Below are positions 5,723 to 13,181 of a DNA stretch of 19,345 bases, one piece after another; position 1 is the first letter of the stretch; every line of letters begins with the position of its first letter. The notes beneath the pieces were generated by a model. The model did no database searches and was not told the DNA's origin. It saw only the letters and a list, made by a program, of their open reading frames with translations. This DNA is from Candidatus Omnitrophota bacterium (GTDB lineage: Bacteria > Omnitrophota > 4484-213): assembly GCA_030639955.1 (NCBI GenBank), contig DAOWKH010000068.1:1-19345 (forward strand), read 5' to 3'. The position numbers and the translations under genes were made by a program.

Positions 5723-6733
5723 TTATCTCACCAACCGTTCTATCAAATCCACTACCCGATTTGAATAGCCCCACTCATTATCATACCAGCCGATTACTTT
5801 AACCATATTGCCGGCAATTACCATTGTGCAAAGGGCGTCAAAGACAACCGAGTGCGGATTACCGATTACATCGCAAGAAACAATTGGCTCTTCAGTATAT
5901 TCCATAATCCCTTTTAATTCGTTTTGCGATGCCTTTTTCATTGCCGCATTTATCTCATCTGCAGTTGTCTCTTTTCCTAACTCGGCAACAAAATCCACTA
6001 TCGAGCCGTCCTTTACCGGCACGCGCATCGCCATCCCATTAATCTTTCCTTCCAATGCCGGAATGACTTTACAAACTGCCTTTGCCGCCCCGGTAGTAGT
6101 GGGGATAATATTTATCGCCGCTGCCCTTGCCCGACGTAGGTCAGAATGCGGCAGGTCTAAAATACTCTGGTCATTGGTGTAGGCGTGCACAGTGGTCATC
6201 AGTCCTTTTATAATGCCAAAATTATCTTGCAAAACCTTTACCATTGGGGCAAGACAATTAGTTGTGCAGGAGGCATTAGAGACAACCTGGTCGCTTTCTT
6301 GTAAATCCTTATCGTTCACTCCTAAAACTATCATCCTATCAATTTCCCCTTTTGCCGGCACAGTCAGAATAACCTTCTTTGCGCCGGCAGTTAGATGAGC
6401 GGCAACCTGCTCCCTCTGCCTAAATACGCCGGTGGACTCAATCACAATCTTCACTCCTAATTTATCCCAACCCAATTCGGCCGGATTTTTTATACTCAGG
6501 ACCTTGATTTCCTTGCCATTGACAACGATGTTCTCGCCTTTTGCGGACACCTCGCCTTTAAATCTGCCATAGACAGAATCATACTTTAAGAGATGTGCCA
6601 GTGTCCTGGCGTCGGTTAGGTCATTGATAGCCACTACCTGCATATTGTCCCTCCGTAGGCCTACTGGTTGCTGAATAATCTTAAACACATTGCGCCCGAT
6701 GCGCCCAAAGCCGTTGATTCCTATTTTGGTCAT
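5723..6733 (-). CDS. gap: Glyceraldehyde-3-phosphate dehydrogenase, type I
   Basis: Phosphorylating NAD-dependent GAPDH of glycolysis and gluconeogenesis. The ATG at 6731-6733 overlaps the mlaD stop (ATGA) and gives MTKIGINGFGRIGR, the canonical N-terminus; a longer frame to 6769 would add 12 unlikely residues inside mlaD. The 336-residue protein has catalytic Cys156 in SNASCTTNC, His183 in TVHAYT, HSDLRRARAAA, and YDNEWGYSNR near the C-terminus. Between the first Rossmann helix and VVAINDL there are about five residues more than in E. coli GAPDH (QPVGLRR region, 22-28), encoded by sequence with the 10-bp palindrome GTAGGCCTAC. The gene sits between mlaD and a nucleotidyltransferase gene, abutting both. 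It works in the same pathway as pckG at the other end of the window. Confidence 0.96.
   Translation of the reverse strand: MTKIGINGFGRIGRNVFKIIQQPVGLRRDNMQVVAINDLTDARTLAHLLKYDSVYGRFKGEVSAKGENIVVNGKEIKVLSIKNPAELGWDKLGVKIVIESTGVFRQREQVAAHLTAGAKKVILTVPAKGEIDRMIVLGVNDKDLQESDQVVSNASCTTNCLAPMVKVLQDNFGIIKGLMTTVHAYTNDQSILDLPHSDLRRARAAAINIIPTTTGAAKAVCKVIPALEGKINGMAMRVPVKDGSIVDFVAELGKETTADEINAAMKKASQNELKGIMEYTEEPIVSCDVIGNPHSVVFDALCTMVIAGNMVKVIGWYDNEWGYSNRVVDLIERLVR
6655..6664. repeat. 10-bp palindrome in an extra loop of gap
   Basis: GTAGGCCTAC is a perfect palindrome falling in codons 24-27 of gap, in the stretch that is longer than in relatives. Ten-base palindromes can arise by chance, so the link to an insertion rests on the extra residues. 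Confidence 0.45.
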
Positions 6734-7362
6734 TTTTTCCTCTCTTTTGTTTTCCAAAACAACTTCCATGGATGCCTTTTGATATCCTGGACCAAATCCC
6801 TAATTTCATTATACAGCTCTTCATCACTGAGAAGCTTGCCGATTGTCCCTTCTCCTTTGTTTATCCGCTCAAAGATAAAATTGAGATGGATAATTGTCTC
6901 TTCCAAATTACCGATTACTCTATCTGCCTTCCTGATTGTTTGTTCACCTAAATGAGAAAGCTCCTGGAGAGAGATAGGGTCAGAGCCAATAATTGTTTCT
7001 CCTGATTTAACTAAAACAGAGGATTTACCCGGAGAAATCTCAACATACTTCTCTCCCAACAGTCCTAAACTGCTGATGTAAACCCGGGAATCCTTTCCAA
7101 CAGGGCTGCCCTTCTTGAGCCATAACAGGGCTTCCACCGGAGGGCGACCTTTAGTCACTCTTATCTCTTTCACCTCTCCTACCTTCACGCCAGCCAATCT
7201 CACCGGTGCGGCTGGCTCTAATCCATTAACAAAATTAAATCGGACAAGAAAGGTGTAGCCCTGTTTTAAGGAAAAATCGCTGATAGAGAAAACAATAACA
7301 AAAAAGATAAACAAAGCCAAGAAAACAAATAGGCCTACTTTGAATTCTGTTTTTATTCGCAT
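6730..7362 (-). CDS. mlaD: MCE-domain lipid-transport protein (MlaD-like)
   Basis: Periplasmic substrate-binding subunit of an Mla-type ABC phospholipid transporter, anchored in the inner membrane. The 210-residue protein has one N-terminal membrane helix (about 9-30, GLFVFLALFIFFVIVF) followed by the MCE domain, YTFLVRFNFVNGLEPAAPVR (35-54) to the YVEISPG segment (about 110-116), with the LAGVKVGEV core motif. The C-terminal part is helical (ELSHLGEQTIRKADRVIGNL...), as in other MlaD-like proteins that hexamerise on MlaE. A good ribosome site AAGGAG precedes the ATG by 7 bases. It follows mlaF after a 163-bp repeat-rich gap, so it may be separately controlled. The stop overlaps gap by 4 bases. 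Confidence 0.92.
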   Translation of the reverse strand: MRIKTEFKVGLFVFLALFIFFVIVFSISDFSLKQGYTFLVRFNFVNGLEPAAPVRLAGVKVGEVKEIRVTKGRPPVEALLWLKKGSPVGKDSRVYISSLGLLGEKYVEISPGKSSVLVKSGETIIGSDPISLQELSHLGEQTIRKADRVIGNLEETIIHLNFIFERINKGEGTIGKLLSDEELYNEIRDLVQDIKRHPWKLFWKTKERKK

Positions 7363-7407
7363 AATTACTCCTTGCTAAAATCTTATTTTCAAACTATCTC
7401 TAAATCC

Positions 7408-7426
7408 CCTGCCTACCGCAGGCAGG
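7408..7426. repeat. 19-bp GC-rich hairpin between mlaF and mlaD
   Basis: CCTGCCT (7408-7414), loop ACCGC, AGGCAGG (7420-7426), an exact 7-bp stem. It lies in an otherwise AT-rich intergenic region and has no T-tract. It looks like a small palindromic repeat unit. Confidence 0.7.
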
Positions 7427-7447
7427 CAATGCCCAAACCCAGTTAAT

Positions 7448-7525
7448 AATTTTCAATTACCAATTTACAATTGAAAATTAAAGACTTGAAAATTCATTGG
7501 AAATTGAAAACTGAAAATTGAAAAT
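7448..7525. repeat. Degenerate GAAAATT-type repeat with inverted arms
   Basis: AATTTTCAATT (7448-7458) is the exact reverse complement of AATTGAAAATT (7469-7479). The right side continues with degenerate copies (GAAAATT, GGAAATTG, GAAAACTG, GAAAATTG) up to the mlaF stop codon. The pattern is short-period direct repeats folded back on themselves, the same style as at 191-282, 11556-11685 and 12901-12976 but with a different unit. Confidence 0.75.
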
Positions 7526-8269
7526 TTATTTTATCGGTCCTTCCTTTTCTCCTTTTATAAACTGCTGGATAATTGCATTAGAACTATTTTTAATCTCCTG
7601 GGAAGTGCCTGTTTCAATAATCTTTCCTTGATAGAGCATTGCGATGCGGTCGGCTATTTTGTAGGCACTCTTTATGTCGTGGGTAACCGCTATTGAGGTT
7701 ACCTTTAATTGACTATGCAATTTTCTGATCAGGTCGTTAATCACCGCGGCCATAATCGGATCGATACCGGTGGTGGGTTCATCGTAAAGGATGAGCTCCG
7801 GATTGGCGCAAATTGCCCGGGCTAAGCCCACCCGCTTTTTCATCCCTCCGCTGAGTTCAGCCGGCCTTAAGTCCTCTATGCCTGCCAAACCAACCATTGC
7901 CAACTTTTCCTGAACATATTTTTTAAAAATCTCTCTTCGGCTTTTTTTGCTATGTTCCAACAACAAAAAACCTACATTCTCTCCCACGGTAAGCGAATCA
8001 AACAAGGCGCCCCCCTGAAAAAGCACGCCTATCTTCATCCGCAGTTCACTCAATTTCTTTCTATCTAAATTAATTATATTCTCTCCGTTTATAAAAATCT
8101 CCCCGCTATCCGGGTTCAGGATTCGCACAATATGCTTCAACAAAACACTCTTCCCGCAGCCACTCCGCCCAATAATCACCATTGTCTCGCCTCTCTTAAT
8201 ATCTAAATTCAGATTATTCAAAACCAGATGCTCGCCAAAGGATTTACATAGATTTTTTATTTTAATCAT
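7526..8269 (-). CDS. mlaF: ABC transporter ATPase for lipid transport (MlaF-like)
   Basis: Cytoplasmic ATPase of the Mla-type transporter. The 247-residue protein has Walker A GRSGCGKS (34-41), Q-loop Gln85, signature LSGGMKKR (139-146), Walker B LILYDEP (159-165) and the H-loop His in VTHDIKSA. The LFQGGALFDSLTVGENV stretch (83-99) and the GMKKRVGLARA signature are typical of the MlaF/Mkl subgroup. ATG overlaps the mlaE stop (ATGA). The Mla partners MlaB and MlaC are not in the window; many non-proteobacterial MCE systems lack them. Confidence 0.95.
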   Translation of the reverse strand: MIKIKNLCKSFGEHLVLNNLNLDIKRGETMVIIGRSGCGKSVLLKHIVRILNPDSGEIFINGENIINLDRKKLSELRMKIGVLFQGGALFDSLTVGENVGFLLLEHSKKSRREIFKKYVQEKLAMVGLAGIEDLRPAELSGGMKKRVGLARAICANPELILYDEPTTGIDPIMAAVINDLIRKLHSQLKVTSIAVTHDIKSAYKIADRIAMLYQGKIIETGTSQEIKNSSNAIIQQFIKGEKEGPIK

Positions 8270-9048
8270 GGAAATATAAAATAGAATATTGCCGTGAACA
8301 GGCAGTCGGCGGCAATGATTAAAATAAACGAAATAACCACCGAAGCGGTAGTCGCCTTCCCCACCCCCTCGGCTCCGCCTTTGGTGCGAAATCCTTCATA
8401 ACAACCGACCATGGAAATTATCCCGGCAAATACAAACGCCTTAACCAATCCGCTAAAAAAATCCTTATATACCATTGGCTGAAAAGCCATTCTAAAATAC
8501 AGATTACGGCCAATTCCCAATTTGTAAATTCCTATCAAGCCGCCGCCTAATATCCCTATAAAATCAGCGTAAATAGTAAGTAAAGGAACGACTAATAAAC
8601 TGGCTAGAAAACGCGGCACAACCAGATATTTAATCGGATTAACCGCCAGGGTTTCCAGAGCATCAATCTGCTCGGTAACCTTCATTGTACCAATCTCAGC
8701 CGTAATTGCCGCTCCGGTCCTGCCGGCAACCACTAAAGCGGTAAATACCGGCCCTAATTCGCGGGCCATCGAGATAGACACCAGAGAGGCAATATAAATT
8801 TCCGAGCCAATCTTGCGCATCTGATAGGCGGTCTGAAGAGCCAAAACCATCCCCGTAAATCCGGCAATCAAAAAGATAATAAAGACCGCATTTGCCCCAA
8901 TTTTATTTGCCTGTTTAATAATCCGTTTCCCTCTTAAGGGAGGAGCAAATGTCCAAAATATGGTTCTAAATAAAAGAAGGGTCAAGCCGCCAAAATATTC
9001 TATGATAGAAACAATACCGTTTTTTAAATTAGAAAAATGGGTTTTCAC
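8266..9048 (-). CDS. mlaE: Lipid-transport ABC permease (MlaE-like)
   Basis: Inner-membrane permease of the Mla/MCE transporter. The 260-residue protein has about five or six hydrophobic helices and the family block from ARELGPVFTALVVAGRTGAA through EIGTMKVTEQIDALETLAVN to PIKYLVVPRFLA, which forms the coupling and membrane interface. It begins with GTG (9046-9048) that overlaps the clpC stop (GTGA); GGAGG lies upstream inside clpC, 11 bases before the start. The coupling to clpC is unusual, as the permease normally leads its own operon. With the ATPase and MCE subunits it should move phospholipids between inner and outer membranes. Confidence 0.94.
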   Translation of the reverse strand: MKTHFSNLKNGIVSIIEYFGGLTLLLFRTIFWTFAPPLRGKRIIKQANKIGANAVFIIFLIAGFTGMVLALQTAYQMRKIGSEIYIASLVSISMARELGPVFTALVVAGRTGAAITAEIGTMKVTEQIDALETLAVNPIKYLVVPRFLASLLVVPLLTIYADFIGILGGGLIGIYKLGIGRNLYFRMAFQPMVYKDFFSGLVKAFVFAGIISMVGCYEGFRTKGGAEGVGKATTASVVISFILIIAADCLFTAIFYFIFP

Positions 9049-11474
9049 TTAAACACTAACCTCCCATTTTTCAAAGAAACCTCTATCGTCTTTTTGGCTT
9101 TAAATCTCCCGGCCAAAACCTCCTCAGATAAGGGGTCTTCCAGATATCTCTGGATAGTCCGACGCAGGGGTCTTGCTCCTAAAAGGGGGTCATAGCCCTT
9201 TTCAATCAAAAATTCTTTAGCCGAAGAGGTAACTTTTATACTTAACTGCTTTTCGGAAAGCCGCTCTTGGACCTCTTCTATCTGCAAGTCAACAATCTTT
9301 TTTAAATCCTGCTTGGTTAAAGAATGGAAGACGAGCGTTTCGTCAATGCGATTCAGAAACTCCGGCCGGAATATCTTCTTGGCGGCGTCTAAAACCTTTC
9401 CTTTCATTGTCTTATAGGAGGCATCCTCCTCCGCAGAAGAAAAACCAATAGTCCCTTTTTTCTTCAACATCTCTGTGCCGACATTAGAGGTCATTATTAA
9501 AACTACATTTCTAAAATTTACCTTTCGGCCAAAGCTGTCGGTCAAGCTGCCATCCTCTAAAATCTGGAGTAATATATTGAAGACATCGGGATGGGCTTTT
9601 TCAATCTCATCTAATAAAACTACTGAATAGGGCTTTCTACGCACCTTCTCGGTCAACTGCCCTCCCTCTTCATAACCTACATAGCCGGGAGGGGCGCCTA
9701 TCAGACGGGAGACATTAAATTTCTCCATATACTCGGACATATCAATCTGGAGCACTGCATCCTGATGACCAAACATAAACTCGGCTAACACCCTGGCCAA
9801 TAAAGTTTTTCCTACGCCGGTAGGCCCTAAGAAAATAAACGAGCCGATTGGCCGCCGCGGGTCTTTAATCCCTGCCTTCGAGCGCCGCACTGCCTGGGCA
9901 ATAGCCCGCACTGCTTCGTCCTGACCGATTAATCTTCTATGAATCTCTTTTTCCATTCCCAGTAATCTCTTTGTCTCCTTTTCTTCTAACTGCACCAAAG
10001 GAATATTGGTGATTTTGGAAACAATCTGAGCAATATCCTCTTTATCGAGTGTTATCTTCTTTTGCCCTTGGCGTTCCCTCCAGCTCTTCTCTTTCTCTGC
10101 CAACTCCTGTTTGGTTTTTTTTTCGAGGTCTCTTATTTCAGCCGCTTTTTCAAAATCCTGGTCATTAATGGCTTCTTTTTTCTCCCTGTTTAATTTTTCA
10201 ATTTCTTGCTTCAGATTTTTAAAATTGGGAGGAACGACCGCAGCGTTCAGTTTCGCCCGCGAACCGGCTTCGTCAATAAGGTCAATCGCCTTATCCGGCA
10301 AAAATTTTCCGGTGATATATCTATCAGATAATTTAGCCGCCGCCTCTAAAGCCGCATCGCTCATCTTCACTTTATGAAACGCCTCATATTTGGGCCTTAG
10401 ACCCTTGAGAATTTCGATTGTTTCCTCGATTGTGGGAGGGTCAACAGTAATTGTCTGGAATCTCCTTTCCAGGGCGGCGTCTTTTTCAATATATTTGCGA
10501 TACTCGGTAAGAGTGGTTGCTCCAATGCATTGCATTTCTCCCCGCGAGAGAGCGGGTTTCAGAATATTGGAGGCATCTAATGCCCCTTCTGCTCCACCCG
10601 CTCCTACCAATGTATGCAGTTCATCAATAAATATAATCACATTTTTTGTCCTTCTAATCTCTTCCATTACCGCCTTGATACGTTCTTCAAACTGCCCGCG
10701 ATATTTGGTGCCGGCAACCATCAGTCCTAAATCAAGGATAATAATCCTTTTATCCGAAAGAACCTCGGGGATATTTCCCTCCACTACCTTCTGGGCTAAA
10801 CCTTCTACAATAGCGGTTTTGCCCACACCGGCTTCCCCTAATAAAACAGGATTATTCTTTGTCCGCCGGGCTAAGATCTGAATTACCCTCTCAATCTCAT
10901 TTACCCGGCCGACCACCGGGTCAAGTTTATCTTCCTTTGCTAAACTGGTCAGGTCGCGACCAAAGGCATCCAAGGCCGGGGTCTTGCTCTTTTCTTTTGC
11001 TCTTCCTCTGCCGCCTGCTTCTCCCGAGGGAACCGCTTCCCCCAAAAGATGCATTATCGCCTCTTTTAATTTGTTCATATCCAAACCCAGATTGAGCAAA
11101 ACCTGTGCGCCAATCCCTTCCTTCTGGCGAAGCAAACCTAATAAGAGATGTTCGGTGCCGATGTAATTATGACCCATCTTCTTTGCTTCATCAAAGGCCA
11201 ATTCGATAACCTCTTTTGCCTTGGGCGTAAAAGGAATATCCCCGGAGACGAGCAGGTCTGTTCCTGGTTTAATCAACTTCTCTACCTCCAAACGAACTGC
11301 CTCCAAATTTATCCCTAATAATCCCTCCAGGACTGCTGCGGCTACTCCTTCGCCTTCTCTAACCAGACCTAATAAGATATGCTCGGTGCCGATGTAATCG
11401 TGATTTAACCTCTTTGCTTCTTCTTTTGCTAATAAAATAACCTTTCGGGCGCGTTCGGTAAAACGACTAAACAT
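9045..11474 (-). CDS. clpC: AAA+ unfoldase ClpC
   Basis: Hsp100 unfoldase that feeds substrates to ClpP. The 809-residue protein has a duplicated N-domain (about 2-145, with the repeated YIGTEHILLGL / YIGTEHLLLGL), the first AAA domain with Walker A GEAGVGKT (213-220) and Walker B IIFIDE (280-285), a UVR/coiled-coil middle segment (NDQDFEKAAEIRDLEKK, about 437-453), and the second AAA domain with Walker A GPTGVGKT (550-557) and VVLLDEIEKAHPD. The GTIGF loop in the second module matches the ClpP-docking loop. The ATG is preceded by a near-perfect ribosome site (complement of TCCTCCTCT, 11481-11489, spacing 6). The coding strand has a run of nine A at 10115-10123. McsA, McsB and ClpP are not in the window. 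Confidence 0.97.
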   Translation of the reverse strand: MFSRFTERARKVILLAKEEAKRLNHDYIGTEHILLGLVREGEGVAAAVLEGLLGINLEAVRLEVEKLIKPGTDLLVSGDIPFTPKAKEVIELAFDEAKKMGHNYIGTEHLLLGLLRQKEGIGAQVLLNLGLDMNKLKEAIMHLLGEAVPSGEAGGRGRAKEKSKTPALDAFGRDLTSLAKEDKLDPVVGRVNEIERVIQILARRTKNNPVLLGEAGVGKTAIVEGLAQKVVEGNIPEVLSDKRIIILDLGLMVAGTKYRGQFEERIKAVMEEIRRTKNVIIFIDELHTLVGAGGAEGALDASNILKPALSRGEMQCIGATTLTEYRKYIEKDAALERRFQTITVDPPTIEETIEILKGLRPKYEAFHKVKMSDAALEAAAKLSDRYITGKFLPDKAIDLIDEAGSRAKLNAAVVPPNFKNLKQEIEKLNREKKEAINDQDFEKAAEIRDLEKKTKQELAEKEKSWRERQGQKKITLDKEDIAQIVSKITNIPLVQLEEKETKRLLGMEKEIHRRLIGQDEAVRAIAQAVRRSKAGIKDPRRPIGSFIFLGPTGVGKTLLARVLAEFMFGHQDAVLQIDMSEYMEKFNVSRLIGAPPGYVGYEEGGQLTEKVRRKPYSVVLLDEIEKAHPDVFNILLQILEDGSLTDSFGRKVNFRNVVLIMTSNVGTEMLKKKGTIGFSSAEEDASYKTMKGKVLDAAKKIFRPEFLNRIDETLVFHSLTKQDLKKIVDLQIEEVQERLSEKQLSIKVTSSAKEFLIEKGYDPLLGARPLRRTIQRYLEDPLSEEVLAGRFKAKKTIEVSLKNGRLVFK

Positions 11475-11555
11475 AATACATCCTCCTCTGAAAATTCAAA
11501 TTTTAAAACCACATCTTAAAATTTAAAACTATTCTCATTTCCATCCTTAAGTTTT

Positions 11556-11685
11556 AAATCCCAATGCTCAAATCCCAATGCCCAATCAAATCCCAATTCT
11601 TTAAATCCCAAACAAGAAATAATAACATTGGGGCTTGGGATTTAGGGTTTGGTTGGTCATTGGTCATTGGGGCTTGGGGTTTTAT
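11556..11685. repeat. AAATCCCAATG-type degenerate repeats in two inverted arms
   Basis: Four left-arm units begin AAATCCCAA at 11556, 11570, 11588 and 11603. The right arm has TTGGGATTT (11636-11644) and degenerate relatives such as GGTCATTGG and TTGGGGCTTGGGGTTTT (to about 11682). The two arms are largely reverse complements and could pair over about 50 bases around an AT-rich centre (11612-11625). This fills the 215-bp gap between gspF and clpC and probably lies on the transcript. No promoter could be assigned with confidence in the rest of the gap. Confidence 0.8.
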
Positions 11686-11689
11686 TTTA

Positions 11690-12892
11690 TTATTTTATCA
11701 GCGTCGAAATCTCAAAGATAGGAAGCAGCATCGCAATTGCAATTGAACCAATTACAATACCCAAAAAAGCAATGATTATTGGCTCAATAAGAGAAGTCAG
11801 CCCTGAAACTGCAGCGTCTACTTCTCGCTCATAAAAATCAGCTATCTTGGACAGCATTTTTGCCAGTTCCCCGGTTTGTTCTCCTACTGCAATCATCCGA
11901 ACTACCAAAGGAGGAAAAACCTCGCTACTACTCAAAGGAGAAGCAATGTTCTCCCCCTCTCGGATACTCCCTTTAACCTTTAGCGCTGTGTTTTCAATTA
12001 CTTTGTTTCCGGCTGTTTTTCCCACAATTGTCAAACAATCAAGAATAGACACGCCACTTTCAATTAGCGTAGAAAAGGTGCGGCAGAATTTACTGATGGC
12101 TACCTTGCGAAATAGGAGTCCAAATACAGGGAGTTTTAACTTTAACTTATCTAAGGCGAGGCCGCCTTTCTCTGTTTTGGAATAACGAACAGCAAAGATT
12201 ACTAAAGCTACTAGACCAAAAGCCATAACCGGAAAATAGTGACGCATAAAATCGCTCAGGCCAATCAATATTTGAGTAGGTAAAGGAAGCGTTCCCCCTA
12301 AACTCTCAAAAATTCCTTTAAAAGTAGGAATAACCTTGAGTAAAAGAACCAGGGTAATGATTATAGCCATACTGCTAACTACGATGGGATAAACCAATGC
12401 TGATTTTATTTTTCCAATTAGGGCATTATTTTTTTCTAAGTAGTCAGACAAACGCTCTAAAGTTGCTGATAATCTTCCGCTCTTTTCTCCGGCTTTGACC
12501 ATATTTACAAATAAAGAGGAGAAAATGCGCGAATGTTTTGAAAGGGTATCGGAAAAGGTTTTACCCCCTTGAATCTCTCTCTCCAAATCTCTAATTACTT
12601 GTTTGAACCTTTGATTCTCTATTTGCTCGGAAAGGATGCTTAGAGCTTGAACAAGGGTAATGCCGGCATCCAATAAAGTAGCCAACTGACGGGAAAAGAC
12701 CACTAAGTCCTCTCCCTTTATCCTTCCACGCTTTCCTTCCTCTTTTGCTTTCCCTTTTATTTCATCGATTGAGATGATAATTAAATTTTGACTCCTTAAC
12801 TTGGCTACAAGCTGAGAAAAATCCTCATTTTCTACAACCTGCTCGATCCTTTCTCCCTGCTGATTTTTAACTACATATTTAAAAGTTGGCAT
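11690..12892 (-). CDS. gspF: Type II secretion/type IV pilus inner-membrane platform protein (GspF/PilC)
   Basis: Polytopic inner-membrane platform that couples the assembly ATPase to pseudopilus or pilus growth. The 400-residue protein has an N-terminal cytoplasmic segment, then two GspF domains (about 65-190 and 270-395), each ending in membrane helices; three main hydrophobic stretches are near 165-190, 215-235 and 370-395. Family motifs include FSRQLATLLDAGITLVQAL (66-84) and FPPLVVRMIAVGEQTGEL (about 328-345), repeated in related form in the first domain (LFVNMVKAGEKSGRLSATL). Length is normal. It is an orphan here: no GspE, GspG or PilB neighbours appear, so GspF and PilC cannot be told apart. 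It is flanked by two repeat-filled gaps and probably joins the leftward transcript. Confidence 0.93.
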   Translation of the reverse strand: MPTFKYVVKNQQGERIEQVVENEDFSQLVAKLRSQNLIIISIDEIKGKAKEEGKRGRIKGEDLVVFSRQLATLLDAGITLVQALSILSEQIENQRFKQVIRDLEREIQGGKTFSDTLSKHSRIFSSLFVNMVKAGEKSGRLSATLERLSDYLEKNNALIGKIKSALVYPIVVSSMAIIITLVLLLKVIPTFKGIFESLGGTLPLPTQILIGLSDFMRHYFPVMAFGLVALVIFAVRYSKTEKGGLALDKLKLKLPVFGLLFRKVAISKFCRTFSTLIESGVSILDCLTIVGKTAGNKVIENTALKVKGSIREGENIASPLSSSEVFPPLVVRMIAVGEQTGELAKMLSKIADFYEREVDAAVSGLTSLIEPIIIAFLGIVIGSIAIAMLLPIFEISTLIK

Positions 12893-12900
12893 AAACTTAG

Positions 12901-12976
12901 GTTAGCGGTTATCGGTTTTCGGTTAGCGTCTGATACTCCGCAAACCGCTCACCGCAAACCGCTCACCGAGTCAGGA
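12901..12976. repeat. CGGTTAGCG-type degenerate repeats, inverted arms
   Basis: On the + strand the left arm reads as degenerate GGTTAGCGGTTATCGGTT / TTCGGTTAGCG units (12901-12928), and the right arm as CAAACCGCTCACCG twice (12941-12954 and 12955-12968). The arms are approximate reverse complements. It fills the gap between gspF and rpsU and shares architecture, but not sequence, with the other intergenic repeats. Confidence 0.75.
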
Positions 12977-12984
12977 GCTTGCTA

Positions 12985-13176
12985 CTAGTATCTACTTTCG
13001 CTTCTACCGCCTCCGATTTTTCCTTTCCCTCTTTTTTTTCGGCGTTTATCGCTGGGCTTCTCATACTCCTTATGGTCGCGTAGCTGCCTTAATGTTCCTT
13101 CTTTCTCTACCATTCTTTTAAACCGCCGCAATGCCCTTTCGAAGGATTCGTTTGTTCTCACCCTTACTTCTGTCAA
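12985..13176 (-). CDS. rpsU: Small-subunit ribosomal protein bS21
   Basis: Bacterial small-subunit protein involved in mRNA engagement. I place the start at TTG (13174-13176), giving TEVRVRTNESFERALRRFKR as in relatives. The longer frame start at 13183-13185 is also TTG but sits directly on the ribosome site, whereas AGGAG lies 9 bases before the chosen one. The 63-residue protein has the signature NESFERALRRFKR and the basic tail KPSDKRRKKRGKGKIGGG. It follows the UPF0280 gene after 5 bases, and its ribosome-binding AGGAG is inside that gene's last codons. A TTG start plus coupling suggests modest expression for a ribosomal protein. Confidence 0.93.
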   Translation of the reverse strand: MTEVRVRTNESFERALRRFKRMVEKEGTLRQLRDHKEYEKPSDKRRKKRGKGKIGGGRSESRY

Positions 13177-13181
13177 TTTTA

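Noticed and set aside
5808..6398. Two open frames on the + strand opposite gap
   Set aside because: They lie within the highly conserved gap coding region and encode nothing recognisable; shadows of codon bias.
6734..6769. Longer gap start at 6769
   Set aside because: The extra 12 residues overlap mlaD and precede the canonical MTKIGINGFGRIGR start, which is coupled by ATGA.
10390..10881. 163-codon open frame on the + strand opposite clpC
   Set aside because: It is antisense to the first AAA domain of clpC, has no family features and a Ser/Arg/Pro-rich composition typical of a shadow frame.
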